A DNA stretch of 31,273 nt from Desulfovibrio sp. UBA4079 (GTDB lineage: Bacteria; Desulfobacterota; Desulfovibrionia; Desulfovibrionales; Desulfovibrionaceae), in assembly GCA_002382645.1 (NCBI GenBank), contig DFYP01000136.1, positions 543-31,815 on the forward strand. Reading direction: 5' to 3'. The notes under the pieces were generated by a model. That model had not been told where the DNA came from, made no database searches, and saw only the letters and a list, made by a program, of their open reading frames with translations. Positions 21,295 to 29,952 of this stretch are shown in pieces. Made by a program: the position numbers and the translations under genes. Each line of letters begins with the position of its first letter. Within the stretch, counting starts at the first letter, position 1.

Positions 21295-22181
21295 GGCCGC
21301 GCGCCCCCGGCAGGGGCTTCCGAACCGTCCATTTCGAGCACGTGCGGGGCCTCCTCGCGGTCCAGGCGGCGCACCTCGGTGCCGTCCGGCAGGGCCAGGT
21401 TCAAGGCGTCCGCGGGCCAGGGCTCGAGCTTAAGCTCTCGGGACTTGATGCGCAAGACGCCGTTCTCCTCCTCCGGCAGGTCCACGGTGAGCATGGTGCA
21501 CAGCCCCGGAGCCTCGGCGGAGTAGCCGTTGAAGGAGATGGTCCAGGTTTCGCCCTCACGCCTGGTCCCGTCCTCGCGGGGCGGCCGTGTCAGGGGCCCG
21601 GTCATGGACACGGGGTTGCCCATGTAGTCCAGGACCAGGCTGGTCACCCGGCCTTTGGAGAAGCGGTACTCGAAGCCCGTGCTGTTCACCGGCCGCACCG
21701 AGTCGTGCACGGCCGAGACCAGGGTGCCGAAGTCGCCGCACACGAGCCGGGCCAGGTCGGCCAGGGAGAACGGGAAGGGCAGGCCCAGGCGCTGGGCCCC
21801 GACCACCGGGTCCCAGTGCTTGTAGGCCGTGCGCCGGTCCGGGTAAAAGGCCAGAAGCCCCTCCCCGGACTCGCGGATGAAGGCCAGGCTGGTGCCCACC
21901 CCGGACTGCACGTCCAGGCGCAGGGGCCCGTTCAGGTCGCCGAAGAAGTACATGACCGTGCGGTTGGTCTTGGAGCGGGGCTTGGGCGAGGTGTAGGTGA
22001 AGCTGCCGCGCACGAGCAGGGCCGGGGGGGCCTTGACGCCCAGGTGCGCGGTGCGGAACTCCTGCCAGGCCCAGGCCGCGGGGTCCGCGCCCGGGTCGAG
22101 CACGGGTTTGGGCGTGCAGCCGGCCTGCGTCAAGAGCGCGGCGAGAAGGACCACGCAGAGAAGCGCCAGGGACCGTTTCAT
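21291..22181 (-). CDS. Outer-membrane lipoprotein, LolB/DUF4292-like
   Basis: 296 aa with a lipoprotein signal peptide and lipobox LTQAGC (Cys21). Residue 2 after the Cys is Thr, giving no inner-membrane retention signal, so outer-membrane anchoring is likely. The body resembles the LolA/LolB-type open beta-barrel: repeated amphipathic strands (VRGSFTYTS, TVMYFFGDLNGPLRLDV, FEYRFSKGRVTSLVLDYM, TWTISFNGYS, GVLRIKSRELKLE). LolB inserts lipoproteins into the outer membrane; whether this protein does so or is a structural relative is open. ATG overlaps the TPR gene stop as ATGA. Pairing with a TPR lipoprotein fits an envelope role. Confidence 0.72.
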   Translation of the reverse strand: MKRSLALLCVVLLAALLTQAGCTPKPVLDPGADPAAWAWQEFRTAHLGVKAPPALLVRGSFTYTSPKPRSKTNRTVMYFFGDLNGPLRLDVQSGVGTSLAFIRESGEGLLAFYPDRRTAYKHWDPVVGAQRLGLPFPFSLADLARLVCGDFGTLVSAVHDSVRPVNSTGFEYRFSKGRVTSLVLDYMGNPVSMTGPLTRPPREDGTRREGETWTISFNGYSAEAPGLCTMLTVDLPEEENGVLRIKSRELKLEPWPADALNLALPDGTEVRRLDREEAPHVLEMDGSEAPAGGARP

Positions 22182-23914
22182 AGGCCGCGCAGCTTTCCCT
22201 GAATGAGCTCGGGGTCCTTGTGCTTCTTCTTGAGGGCCTTGGTGTAGGCCTGGCGGGCCTCGTTGGTCTTGCCCATGGCCTTGGCGATGTCCCCGTAGTG
22301 GTTCCAGAGCTCGGGGTCGTCGGGCACGAGGCTCACGGCCCGGCGGATCTGGGTCCAGGCCTCGTCCAGACGGCCCATGCGGAAATAGACCCAGGCCAGG
22401 GAATCGATCATGAAGCCGTTTTCCGGGTCCTGGCGCAGGGCGCTCTGGACCAGCACCAGGGCGCGGTCCAGCTCGCGGCTCTCGTCGGCCAGGGTGTAGC
22501 CCAGGTAGTTCAGGGCCTCGGCGTGCTCGGGATTCTTGGCAATGGCCTGCTCCATGGCCGAAAGCGCCCCGGTCTCGTCACCCATCTCGCGCAGCAGGAG
22601 CCCGTAGCGGTAGTGCAGGTCCGCGTCCCCGGGCACGCGGGCCAGGCCCTGCTCCATGATTTCGCGGGCCTTGGGCAGCTCCTTGGACTCGGCCAGGAGC
22701 CCGGCCTCCAGGATGTAGAACCGGGCCAGGCCGGGGTAGCGGCGCACACCCTCGGCCGCGGCCTCCAGGGCCTCGTTGTGGCGCTTGAGCGCGGCCAGGA
22801 GCTGGATGCGGAACTGCAGGGCCTGGGGATAGCCCGGGTCGGTTTCCTGGATGTTCTCCAGGACCTTGAGGGCCTTTTCCGCGTCGCCCCGGCCCTCGAA
22901 GGCGATCATGGCCTGGTACAGGTAGAATTCCGCGGACACCGGCCCGTTCTCGGCCAAAAGCTCCAGCACGGCCGAGGCCTGGGCCGGGAAGCCCTCGCGC
23001 AGGAAGACCTCGGCGGCCTCCAGCAGGACCCCGCGCTCGCGGGAGCCGTCGCGGATGAGGGCCAGGGCCCGGTCCGGCCGGTTCAGCTTGAGGTTCAGGG
23101 TGGCCAGGCGCAGGCGCACCTCGTCGCGGGACTCGTCGATGGCCAGGAGCCGGGCGTAGGTCTTCTCGGCCGCGGCGTAGTCCTTGAGCATCTCGTACTG
23201 GTAGGCCATGAGCCCCAGGGCGTCGATGTCCTCTGGGTCGGCGGCCAGGACGCCGCGCAGGGTGCGCAGGGCCTGGCGGTGCTGGCCCAGCCCGGATTGG
23301 GCCTGGGCCTGGAGGAAGCGGGCCTCGGCGTCCAGGGATTTGGGCGGCAGGGCCTTGAGCGCGTCCAGGGCCCGGGCGTACTCGTGGAGGTCCACCAGGA
23401 CCAGGGCGTACTGGACCCGGGCCTGGTCGTCCTTGGGGAAGCGCTCCACGTAGCTGTCGAAGACCTGGGCCGCGCGGTCGGTCTTGCCCTCCATGAGCAG
23501 GGCGTTGGCCAGGTAGAGGTTCAGGGCGCGGTCGTCCGGGAAGCGCTGCACGCCCTCCTCGAGGATGCCCCGGGCCGTGCCGATCTGGTCGTTGTTCCAG
23601 AACAGGTTGGCCTTGTCCACATAGAGCTCGGGCGCGGGCGACAGCTCGATGACCTTGTTCAGGGCCTCCACCGCGGTCTTCTGAAAGCCCAGGGCCTGGG
23701 CCAGGGTCTCCTGGTTCAGGGGCTGGGTCCGGGTCAGGCGCTGGAGGCGCAGAATCTGGTCCTGGTAGATCAGGTAGTAGTACTGGACCCGGCCTTCCGG
23801 CGAAAGCGCCGGCCCCTGGGCCATGGGCTGCGGGGTCCTGTGCCCGGCGCAGCCGGAAAGCAGCAGAAGCGCGGCCAGGGCGGCGGGACCCAGCAGGCGG
23901 ACGGCGATTCTCAT
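22178..23914 (-). CDS. Tetratricopeptide-repeat lipoprotein
   Basis: 578 aa. Lipobox LLLSGC (Cys22) after a clear hydrophobic signal. Then about 14 TPR-type helical pairs span residues ~70-570, with good matches such as PEHAEALNYLGYTLADE, DPENGFMIDSLAWVYFRMG and VPDDPELWNHYGDIAKAMGK. It is probably a periplasmic-facing scaffold anchored in the outer membrane. The near-consensus C-terminal repeats resemble TPR proteins often coded next to LolB-like genes. ATG at 23914 has GGGGAGGGG upstream and overlaps the stop of the HD-domain gene as ATGA. Binding partner unknown. Confidence 0.92.
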   Translation of the reverse strand: MRIAVRLLGPAALAALLLLSGCAGHRTPQPMAQGPALSPEGRVQYYYLIYQDQILRLQRLTRTQPLNQETLAQALGFQKTAVEALNKVIELSPAPELYVDKANLFWNNDQIGTARGILEEGVQRFPDDRALNLYLANALLMEGKTDRAAQVFDSYVERFPKDDQARVQYALVLVDLHEYARALDALKALPPKSLDAEARFLQAQAQSGLGQHRQALRTLRGVLAADPEDIDALGLMAYQYEMLKDYAAAEKTYARLLAIDESRDEVRLRLATLNLKLNRPDRALALIRDGSRERGVLLEAAEVFLREGFPAQASAVLELLAENGPVSAEFYLYQAMIAFEGRGDAEKALKVLENIQETDPGYPQALQFRIQLLAALKRHNEALEAAAEGVRRYPGLARFYILEAGLLAESKELPKAREIMEQGLARVPGDADLHYRYGLLLREMGDETGALSAMEQAIAKNPEHAEALNYLGYTLADESRELDRALVLVQSALRQDPENGFMIDSLAWVYFRMGRLDEAWTQIRRAVSLVPDDPELWNHYGDIAKAMGKTNEARQAYTKALKKKHKDPELIQGKLRGL

Positions 23915-24699
23915 TTCCCCTCCCCGGATTGGCGGCCCACGCAGCGCTGATGCGCGATGACCAGCTCGCGCAGCTTGGCCAGCAGCTCACGGCCCAGATA
24001 CAGTCCCTGCTCGATCATCTGCGGCCCGTACTTGCGGCCCGAGCGGGTGCGGAAGGTCCCGGCCACGGCCTCCACGCGGGCCAGGCCCTCGGGGAAGCGG
24101 TCGGCGATCTCCTGGATGGACCACTCCTCGTAGTCGCAAATCTCCCAAAGGGTGGTCACGAAGTTGTCCGGACCCCAGCGGAACTTGTCCGCGTCGTGCA
24201 GGGCCCCGGCCAGAAGCCGGGCCCGGGGCTCCTCGGGCAGGCCCTGGCCCGGCCGGAAGGCCTCGTGCACCGCGATGGCCTGGGCGGCCAGCTCGCGGTC
24301 CCGGTCCGAGATGGGGTAGTCCTTGAGGATCATCCGGGCCAGGTCCGCGCCCTTTTCGGCGTGGTGCGGCTCCAGGCGGCAGGTGTCGTGCAGGAGCCCG
24401 GCGAACTGGGCCAGGAGCCCCAGGTGGCGGCTGTCCTCGGGCGGCAGGGCCGTGCCCTCCACCAGGACCAGGGCGCAGGCCTCCTGGGCCACCTTCTTGG
24501 AGTGCTCCACCCCGTGCCCATAGTCGTCGTAGAGGAACGGCAGGCAGTCCTCCTGGAGGCGCAGGATGAGCGGGTGGTCGAAAAACATGTCCCAGGCGAA
24601 CTGGAGCTCCACGGCGCAGTCCATGTAGAAGGCCGGGATGGGCTGCAGGGAGGCCATGCGGCGGGCCTGGCGGCGGAGGTCCTTGAGGGTCTCAATCAC
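23911..24699 (-). CDS. HD-domain phosphohydrolase-like protein
   Basis: 262 aa soluble protein. The HD metal site is visible: GHGVEHSKKV (about residues 61-70), FAGLLHDTCRLEPHHAEKGAD (split here as LLHDTCR and HHAEKGAD), a further His in AIAVHEAF, and a second His-Asp in GALHDADKFRWGPDN. The family hydrolyses nucleotides or other phosphoesters; the substrate cannot be told. Start is GTG at 24699 and overlaps the end of rpoH by 8 bp, so translation is probably coupled. Confidence 0.88.
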   Translation of the reverse strand: MIETLKDLRRQARRMASLQPIPAFYMDCAVELQFAWDMFFDHPLILRLQEDCLPFLYDDYGHGVEHSKKVAQEACALVLVEGTALPPEDSRHLGLLAQFAGLLHDTCRLEPHHAEKGADLARMILKDYPISDRDRELAAQAIAVHEAFRPGQGLPEEPRARLLAGALHDADKFRWGPDNFVTTLWEICDYEEWSIQEIADRFPEGLARVEAVAGTFRTRSGRKYGPQMIEQGLYLGRELLAKLRELVIAHQRCVGRQSGEGK

Positions 24700-25723
24700 G
24701 GGGGTTGATCCAGTCCTTGGAGAAGCCTTCCACCCGGTTCTCCAGATGTTCGCGGATCTTGTCCAGGAGCCGGGCCTCGATCTGGCGCACGCGCTCGCGG
24801 GTCACGCCGAAGCGCTGGCCGATCTCGCGCAGGGTCACGGGCTCGTCCGAGAGCAGCCGCTCGTTCAAGATGGCCCGCTCCTTGTCCGAGAGCTTGGGCT
24901 CGATGGTCTTCAGGTTCTTCAGGAGCAGGCTGGAGATCTGGTCGTTGACCAGGGTCTCCTCCACCCCCGGGGTGAGCGAGGGCAGGAGGTCCAGGCGGGT
25001 GGTGTCCGAGTCGTCGCCCAGGGGCAGGTCCAGGGACATGTCGTTGCGCGAGAGCCGCTGGTCCATCTCGTCGATCTCGGTGGTGCTCACGTTCAGGCTC
25101 TCGGACAGGGCCTGGGTGGTGGGATCGAAGCCCATGGACTGGAGCCGCTGGCGCTCCTTGTTCAGGTTGTAGAACAGCTTGCGCTGGGCCTGGGTGGTCC
25201 CGATCTTGACCATGCGCCAGTTGTCCATGATGTACTTGAGGATGTAGGCCTTGATCCAGAAGGCCGCGTAATAGCTGAACTTGATGCCCTTTTCCGGGTC
25301 GAACTTGCGGACCGCCTTCATGAGGCCCACGTTGCCCTCCTGGATCAGGTCGAGCACGTTCTGCATCCAGCGGCGCTGGAAGTCCATGGCGATCTTGACC
25401 ACCAGGCGCAGGTGCGAGGAGACCAGGCGGAAGGCCGCGTCCTGGTCGTTGCCCTCGCGCACGCGGCGGGCCAGCTCGAACTCCTCCTCCGGGGCCAGGA
25501 GCGGGAAACGGGAGATCTCGCGCAGGTAGAGCTGGAGCGGATCGCGGGCCACCACCTCGCCGCGCGGAGGCACGGCCAGGGTGAAGGCCTCGGGACCCGG
25601 GGCCTCCTCGGCCAGATCGAGCTCCTCGGCTTCGGGCTCGACGACCTCGTCCCCGGAGGGCTCTTCGGCTTCGGGCTCGATGTATTCCACGTCCGGCGCG
25701 GGGGCCTGCTTTTTGGACTTCAT
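24692..25723 (-). CDS. rpoH: RNA polymerase sigma factor RpoH (sigma-32 family)
   Basis: 343 aa from ATG at 25723. An acidic N-terminal extension (~55 residues, EPEAEE repeats) precedes sigma region 1.2 (DPLQLYLREISRFPLL), region 2 (LVSSHLRLVVKIAMDFQRR, DLIQEGNVGLMKAVRKFDPEKG, YYAAFWIKAYILKYIMDNW), the RpoH-type box (AQRKLFYNLNKERQ) and region 4 (LREIGQRFGVTRERVRQIEARLLDKI). It directs polymerase to heat-shock and envelope-stress type promoters. No strong ribosome binding site precedes 25723; GTG at 25798 is an alternative adding 25 residues. First gene of a long operon with lipoproteins and pentose-phosphate enzymes. Divergent from metH. Confidence 0.93.
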   Translation of the reverse strand: MKSKKQAPAPDVEYIEPEAEEPSGDEVVEPEAEELDLAEEAPGPEAFTLAVPPRGEVVARDPLQLYLREISRFPLLAPEEEFELARRVREGNDQDAAFRLVSSHLRLVVKIAMDFQRRWMQNVLDLIQEGNVGLMKAVRKFDPEKGIKFSYYAAFWIKAYILKYIMDNWRMVKIGTTQAQRKLFYNLNKERQRLQSMGFDPTTQALSESLNVSTTEIDEMDQRLSRNDMSLDLPLGDDSDTTRLDLLPSLTPGVEETLVNDQISSLLLKNLKTIEPKLSDKERAILNERLLSDEPVTLREIGQRFGVTRERVRQIEARLLDKIREHLENRVEGFSKDWINPRD

Positions 25724-25860
25724 GGCTTCGGGCGACAGATCGGGAGGATGGGCCGCGGAGGGCCGCCTTCGGGTCAGAGGTTCACGCAAGGGGTTCACGA
25801 TACAGCTTCTCGTTGTCCTTTTCAATGCTTTTCGGTACACGGGCCTTGCCCGGCAATGGC

Positions 25861-25888
25861 AGCATAGCATCTCCGGACGAGGCCACAA
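25861..25888 (-). promoter_or_regulatory. Candidate housekeeping promoter for the rpoH operon
   Basis: On the minus strand TTGTGG and TATGCT are separated by 16 bp, a fair match to sigma-70-type -35/-10 boxes, in the 208-bp gap between rpoH and metH. It would give a leader of about 55-130 nt depending on the rpoH start. The assignment is tentative. Confidence 0.35.
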
Positions 25889-25931
25889 CCCTTGGGAGCT
25901 TTTTCCCAAGCAACGCGCAAAGGAGCCCGCC

Positions 25932-28364
25932 TTGCCCGATTTCCGCGCCGCTCTCAAGGACGGCCGCACACTCCTCTTCGACGGGGGCTACGGCACCCTG
26001 CTCCAGTCCCGGGGCCTGCCCGCGGGCCTGTCCCCCGAGCTTTGGGGGCTCAAGGCCCCGGAGGTCGTGGCCGGGGTGCACCGGGACTACCTGGAGGCCG
26101 GGGCCCGGGTCCTGACCACCAACACCTTCGGCGGCACCCGCTTCAAGCTGGCCGGAGCCGCCGACGCCCGGGCGCTCAACCGCGAGATGGCCCGCCTGGC
26201 CCGCGGCGCGGCCGGGGACGCGGCCTTTGTGGCCGGCTCCGTGGGCCCCACCGGACATTTCATCCAGCCCCTGGGCGAGCTCACCTTCCGCGAGATGGTG
26301 GCGGCCTTCCGGGAGCAGATCCAGGGCCTGGCCGAGGGCGGGGCCGACCTGATCCTGGGCGAGACCCATTTCGACCTGGCCGAGGCCCGGGCCGTGGTCA
26401 TCGCGGCCCGCGAGGCCTGCGACCTGCCCGTGGCCCTGACCATGACCTTCGAGGGCCCGGCCACGCTCACCGGCTCCGACCCCCTGGTCTGCCTGGACGC
26501 GCTCCAGAACATGGGCCTGGACCTCCTCGGCACCAACTGCTCGGCCGGACCCGAGCAGATGGCGGCCACGGTGCGGGCCATGCTCCCCCGTCTCTCGGTG
26601 CCGCTTTTGGTCCAGCCCAATGCCGGGCTGCCCGAGCTGGAAAACGGCAAGACCGTGTTCCGCCTGGGGCCCGAGCAGTTCGCGGAACAGACCGCGCGGC
26701 TGGCCGATTTGGGCGCCAAGGCCCTGGGCGGCTGCTGCGGCAGCACGCCCGCGCACATCCGGGCCCTGGCCGCCCGGCTCAAAGGCCGGTCCTGGTCCCT
26801 GCAGGCGCCTGCGGACGCGCCCTGGCTCGTGCTCACCTCGCGCTCCCAGAGCGCGCTTCTGGGCAACGGCCAGCCCTGCGCGATCATCGGCGAACGCATC
26901 AATCCCACGGGCAAGAAGGCCCTCACCGCCGAGATCCAGGCCGGACGCCTGGACGAGGCCCTGCGCCTGGGCGAGGAGCAGGCCGCGGCCGGGGCCGTGG
27001 TCCTGGACGTGAACGTGGGCGCGCCCCTGGTGCGCGAGGCCGAACTCCTGCCCGCCCTGGTCCAGGCCCTCTCGGCCAAGCTGCCCCTGCCCCTGTGCCT
27101 GGACTCCTCGGACCCCGAGGCCGTGGAAGAGGCCCTCTGGGCCTGCCCGGGCTCGCCCCTGGTCAACTCCATCAGCGGCGAACCCGGCCGCCTGGAACGC
27201 CTGGGCCCGCTGTGCAAAAAATTCGGCGCCCCGTTCATCCTCCTGCCCCTGGAGGGCAAGAAGCTGCCCGTGACCGCGGCCGAGCGCATCGCGGTCATCG
27301 AGAAGCTCCTGGCCCAGGCCCTGGCCCTGGGCATCCCCAAGCGCCTCGTGCTGGTGGACGCCCTGGCCCTGACCGTGTCCTCCAAGCCCGAGGCGGCGAA
27401 ACATTGCCTGGCGGTGATCGAACACTGCACGCGCGTGCTGGGCCTGCCCACCACCCTGGGCCTGTCCAACATCTCCTTCGGCCTGCCCGCCCGCGAGCTG
27501 CTCAATTCCACGTTCCTGGCCATGGCCACGGCCGCCGGGCTGTCCTCCTGCATCGCCAACCCCTCGTCGGCCCGGCTGCGCGAGAGCCTGGGCGCGGCCG
27601 AGGTGCTGCTCAACCGCGATCCCCAGGCCGGGCGGTACATCCAGGCCTTCGCCTCCTGGACCCCGGCGGCTCCGGCCGCGCAGTCCGCTCCGGCCGCTCC
27701 GGCCGCCGGAACCCCGGACATCCCCTCGGGCAACTCCCTGGAGGCCCTGCGCCGGGCCGTGGTGCGCGGCGACCGCGAGGCCGTGTCCGGGCTCTGCCGC
27801 AAGGCCCTGGAGGACGGTTTCTGCGCCCTGACCCAGGTGAACGAGGGCCTCATCCCCGGGATCATGGACGTGGGCGAGAAGTACGAGCGCAAGGAATACT
27901 TCCTGCCCCAGCTCCTGCGCTCGGCCGAGACCATGCAGACCGCCTTCGGCCTGCTCAAGCCCCTGCTGGAGGAGGCCGGCGGCCCGGCCGGCCCGGTGGT
28001 GGTCATGGCCACGGTGGAGGGCGACATCCACGACATCGGCAAGAACATCGTCTGCCTCATGCTCAAGAACCACGGCTTCGAGGTCCTGGACCTGGGCAAG
28101 GACGTGTCCGCCGAGCGCATCGTGACCGAGGCCCAGGCCAAGGGCGCCAGGCTCATCGGGCTCTCGGCGCTCATGACCACGACCATGGTGCGCATGGAGG
28201 ACACGGTGCGGCTCCTGGCCGAACGCGGCCTGGACATCCCGGTGATGATCGGCGGGGCCGTGGTCACCGGGCCGTTCGCCCAGGCCATCGGCGCGGCCGG
28301 CCATTCCACCGACGCGGTCTCGGCCGTGCGCCTGGCCAAGCAGCTCACCGGCCTGGTGCACTGA
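25932..28364 (+). CDS. metH: Cobalamin-dependent methionine synthase lacking the reactivation domain
   Basis: 810 aa. Transfers methyl from methyltetrahydrofolate through cobalamin to homocysteine. Domains: homocysteine/zinc barrel (1-~290; Zn ligands Cys203 in GTNCSAGP and Cys268/Cys269 in GGCCGS); folate-binding barrel (about 310-580; AIIGERINPTGKKA, LVNSISGE); Pro/Ala linker; cap and B12 domain (about 600-810) with EGDIHDIGKNIV (Asp698-x-His700-xx-Gly703). The C-terminal AdoMet/reactivation domain of E. coli MetH (~1,200 aa) is absent, as in several anaerobes. Start TTG at 25932 is chosen because AAAGGAG stands 7 bp upstream and the barrel starts there; no suitable ATG is near. Confidence 0.95.
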   Translation: MPDFRAALKDGRTLLFDGGYGTLLQSRGLPAGLSPELWGLKAPEVVAGVHRDYLEAGARVLTTNTFGGTRFKLAGAADARALNREMARLARGAAGDAAFVAGSVGPTGHFIQPLGELTFREMVAAFREQIQGLAEGGADLILGETHFDLAEARAVVIAAREACDLPVALTMTFEGPATLTGSDPLVCLDALQNMGLDLLGTNCSAGPEQMAATVRAMLPRLSVPLLVQPNAGLPELENGKTVFRLGPEQFAEQTARLADLGAKALGGCCGSTPAHIRALAARLKGRSWSLQAPADAPWLVLTSRSQSALLGNGQPCAIIGERINPTGKKALTAEIQAGRLDEALRLGEEQAAAGAVVLDVNVGAPLVREAELLPALVQALSAKLPLPLCLDSSDPEAVEEALWACPGSPLVNSISGEPGRLERLGPLCKKFGAPFILLPLEGKKLPVTAAERIAVIEKLLAQALALGIPKRLVLVDALALTVSSKPEAAKHCLAVIEHCTRVLGLPTTLGLSNISFGLPARELLNSTFLAMATAAGLSSCIANPSSARLRESLGAAEVLLNRDPQAGRYIQAFASWTPAAPAAQSAPAAPAAGTPDIPSGNSLEALRRAVVRGDREAVSGLCRKALEDGFCALTQVNEGLIPGIMDVGEKYERKEYFLPQLLRSAETMQTAFGLLKPLLEEAGGPAGPVVVMATVEGDIHDIGKNIVCLMLKNHGFEVLDLGKDVSAERIVTEAQAKGARLIGLSALMTTTMVRMEDTVRLLAERGLDIPVMIGGAVVTGPFAQAIGAAGHSTDAVSAVRLAKQLTGLVH

Positions 28365-28408
28365 CGCGCGCTTCCCCTTGGGGGGGGAATCTGCTAGGGA
28401 GTGCGGAT

Positions 28409-28936
28409 ATGACACACGCAGCACGCCTGTTTTCCGGCCCGGCCGGGCGGCGCCTGTTTCTGGCGCTGCTCCTGGCCGTGGTGGTGCTCTTCCCGGCGGC
28501 CTGCGGCGGCTCCGAGCCGCCCAAGAAGGCCCAGTCCCAGGCCTCCTTCGCCTCCCTGGACGAGGCCGGGGTCAAGAACCTCATCGCCGAATCCAAGGGC
28601 AAGGTCCTGCTCCTCTGCTTCTGGACCACCTGGTGCCCGTCCTGCCGCCAGGAAATGGGCGAACTGGCCAAGATCCGCTCGGCCTACAAGCCCGAGGACC
28701 TGCGCGTGGTGGCCGTGTCCCTGGACGAGAACGTGGGGGCGCTCAAGAGCTTTTTCCAGTCCGAGCCGCCCGTGGAGGTCTTCTTCGGCGGGGTCGGGCT
28801 GGGCGGGGTGTACGGCATCGAGGCCATCCCCCACCTGATGATCTTCGACCGCGACGGCAAGCAGGCCTTCAACAAGCCCGGGGCCTACCCCTTCGCCATG
28901 CTCGACGGGATCATCGCGGGGCTGGCCAAGGGATGA
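28409..28936 (+). CDS. TlpA-like thioredoxin-fold lipoprotein
   Basis: 175 aa. Signal peptide with lipobox FPAAC (Cys32), then a TlpA/ResA-like thioredoxin domain with redox motif WCPSC in FWTTWCPSCRQEMGELAKI (about residues 71-89), the central RVVAVSLDENVGALKSFF, and the cis-Pro region IEAIPHLMIFDRDG. It is membrane-anchored facing the periplasm and probably reduces or exchanges disulfides, for example in cytochrome c maturation; the partner is unknown. ATG at 28409 has a GGGAG site. Its stop overlaps the next start as ATGA. Confidence 0.93.
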   Translation: MTHAARLFSGPAGRRLFLALLLAVVVLFPAACGGSEPPKKAQSQASFASLDEAGVKNLIAESKGKVLLLCFWTTWCPSCRQEMGELAKIRSAYKPEDLRVVAVSLDENVGALKSFFQSEPPVEVFFGGVGLGGVYGIEAIPHLMIFDRDGKQAFNKPGAYPFAMLDGIIAGLAKG

Positions 28937-29403
28937 GCGCGCCGCTGCTGCGCAAGGCCCGCATCCAGGACGTGAAGGCCATCCACGGCCTGCTTCTGCG
29001 GCCCGGCGAGGGCGACGGACTGGTCCTGCCGCGCTCGTTCAACCAGCTTTACTCGCATCTGCGGGATTTCTTCGTGGCCGTGGACCGGGAGACCGACGAG
29101 GTGCTCGGCTGCTGCGCCCTGTGCATCTGCTGGGACGACCTGGCCGAAGTCCGCTCGCTCATGGTCCGGCGCGAGTACCGGGGCCAGGGTCTGGGCCGGC
29201 TCCTGGTGGACGCCTGCCTGTCCGAGGCCGTGACCATCGGCATCTTCCGGGTCTTCGTGCTGACCAACCAGGAGGCCTTTTTCCGCAAGATGGGTTTCGC
29301 CGAGGCGGCCAAGGACGCCCTGCCCCAGAAGGTCTGGGCCGACTGCGTGAACTGCCCGCACTTCCCGGACTGCGACGAAACCGCCATGGTCATGGAGCTT
29401 TAG
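28933..29403 (+). CDS. argA: Short N-acetylglutamate synthase-type GNAT acetyltransferase
   Basis: 156 aa single GNAT domain. Acetyl-CoA binding motif RREYRGQGLGRLLVDACL (about residues 77-94), LTNQEAFFRKMGF, and a tail LPQKVWADCVNCPHFPDCDE whose Cys-rich pattern is typical of the short ArgA family that acetylates glutamate in the first step of arginine synthesis. Classical ArgA has an extra kinase-like domain, absent here. It overlaps the thioredoxin gene by four bases and is followed closely by hpt. The substrate is inferred from the tail motif. Confidence 0.85.
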   Translation: MSAPLLRKARIQDVKAIHGLLLRPGEGDGLVLPRSFNQLYSHLRDFFVAVDRETDEVLGCCALCICWDDLAEVRSLMVRREYRGQGLGRLLVDACLSEAVTIGIFRVFVLTNQEAFFRKMGFAEAAKDALPQKVWADCVNCPHFPDCDETAMVMEL

Positions 29404-29404
29404 C

Positions 29405-29935
29405 ATGGCCCACAAGCTCAACCTGCTCGTGCCCGCCGCGACCATCGCGGCCCGCGTGGCCGAGTTGGGCCGCGAGGTCTCCGAGGCCTATCCCAAGGGC
29501 CCCCTGGTCTGCGTCTGTGTGCTCAAGGGCGCGTTTCTGTTCTTCGCCGACCTCCTGCGCCACGTGAAGGGCGGCCCGGAAATCGACTTCATCCGCCTGG
29601 CCAGCTACGGCGCGGGCACCTCCTCCAGCGGCAGCCTGGTCTTTTCCAAGGACCTGGAGGTGAACATCGAGAACAAGCACGTGCTCATCGTGGAAGACAT
29701 CGTGGATTCCGGGCGCTCGGTGGAGTACCTGGTCCACGTGTTTGCAGGGCGCAATCCCAGGAGTTTGAAAATTTGTGCGCTCGTTGATAAACAGGAGCGC
29801 AGGGTAACGGACACGCCGATCGCCTTCACCGGGTTCAACCTCACCGGCAAGGGCTTTCTGGTCGGCTACGGCATGGATTACGCGGAGCGCTACCGCGAGC
29901 TGGATGCCATTTACGAGCTGATTCGCGAAGGTTGA
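29405..29935 (+). CDS. hpt: Hypoxanthine phosphoribosyltransferase
   Basis: 176 aa purine-salvage enzyme joining hypoxanthine or guanine with PRPP. Motifs: VCVCVLKGAFLFFADLLRH (about residues 35-53), the flexible loop SYGAGTSSSG, the PRPP site HVLIVEDIVDSGRSVEYL (about 92-109), ALVDKQERR, and the C-terminal GFLVGYGMDYAERYR. Full length. ATG at 29405 is one base after the preceding stop, so the genes are co-translated. A short patch around 29745-29820 is less GC-rich but the frame is intact. Confidence 0.95.
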   Translation: MAHKLNLLVPAATIAARVAELGREVSEAYPKGPLVCVCVLKGAFLFFADLLRHVKGGPEIDFIRLASYGAGTSSSGSLVFSKDLEVNIENKHVLIVEDIVDSGRSVEYLVHVFAGRNPRSLKICALVDKQERRVTDTPIAFTGFNLTGKGFLVGYGMDYAERYRELDAIYELIREG

Positions 29936-29952
29936 AAACGAGCGAGGCCGCC

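Noticed and set aside
28371..28388. Terminator after metH
   Set aside because: A short TTCCCC/GGGGAA stem with a 3-4 base loop is present but has no T-tract, and the next gene starts within 21 bp.
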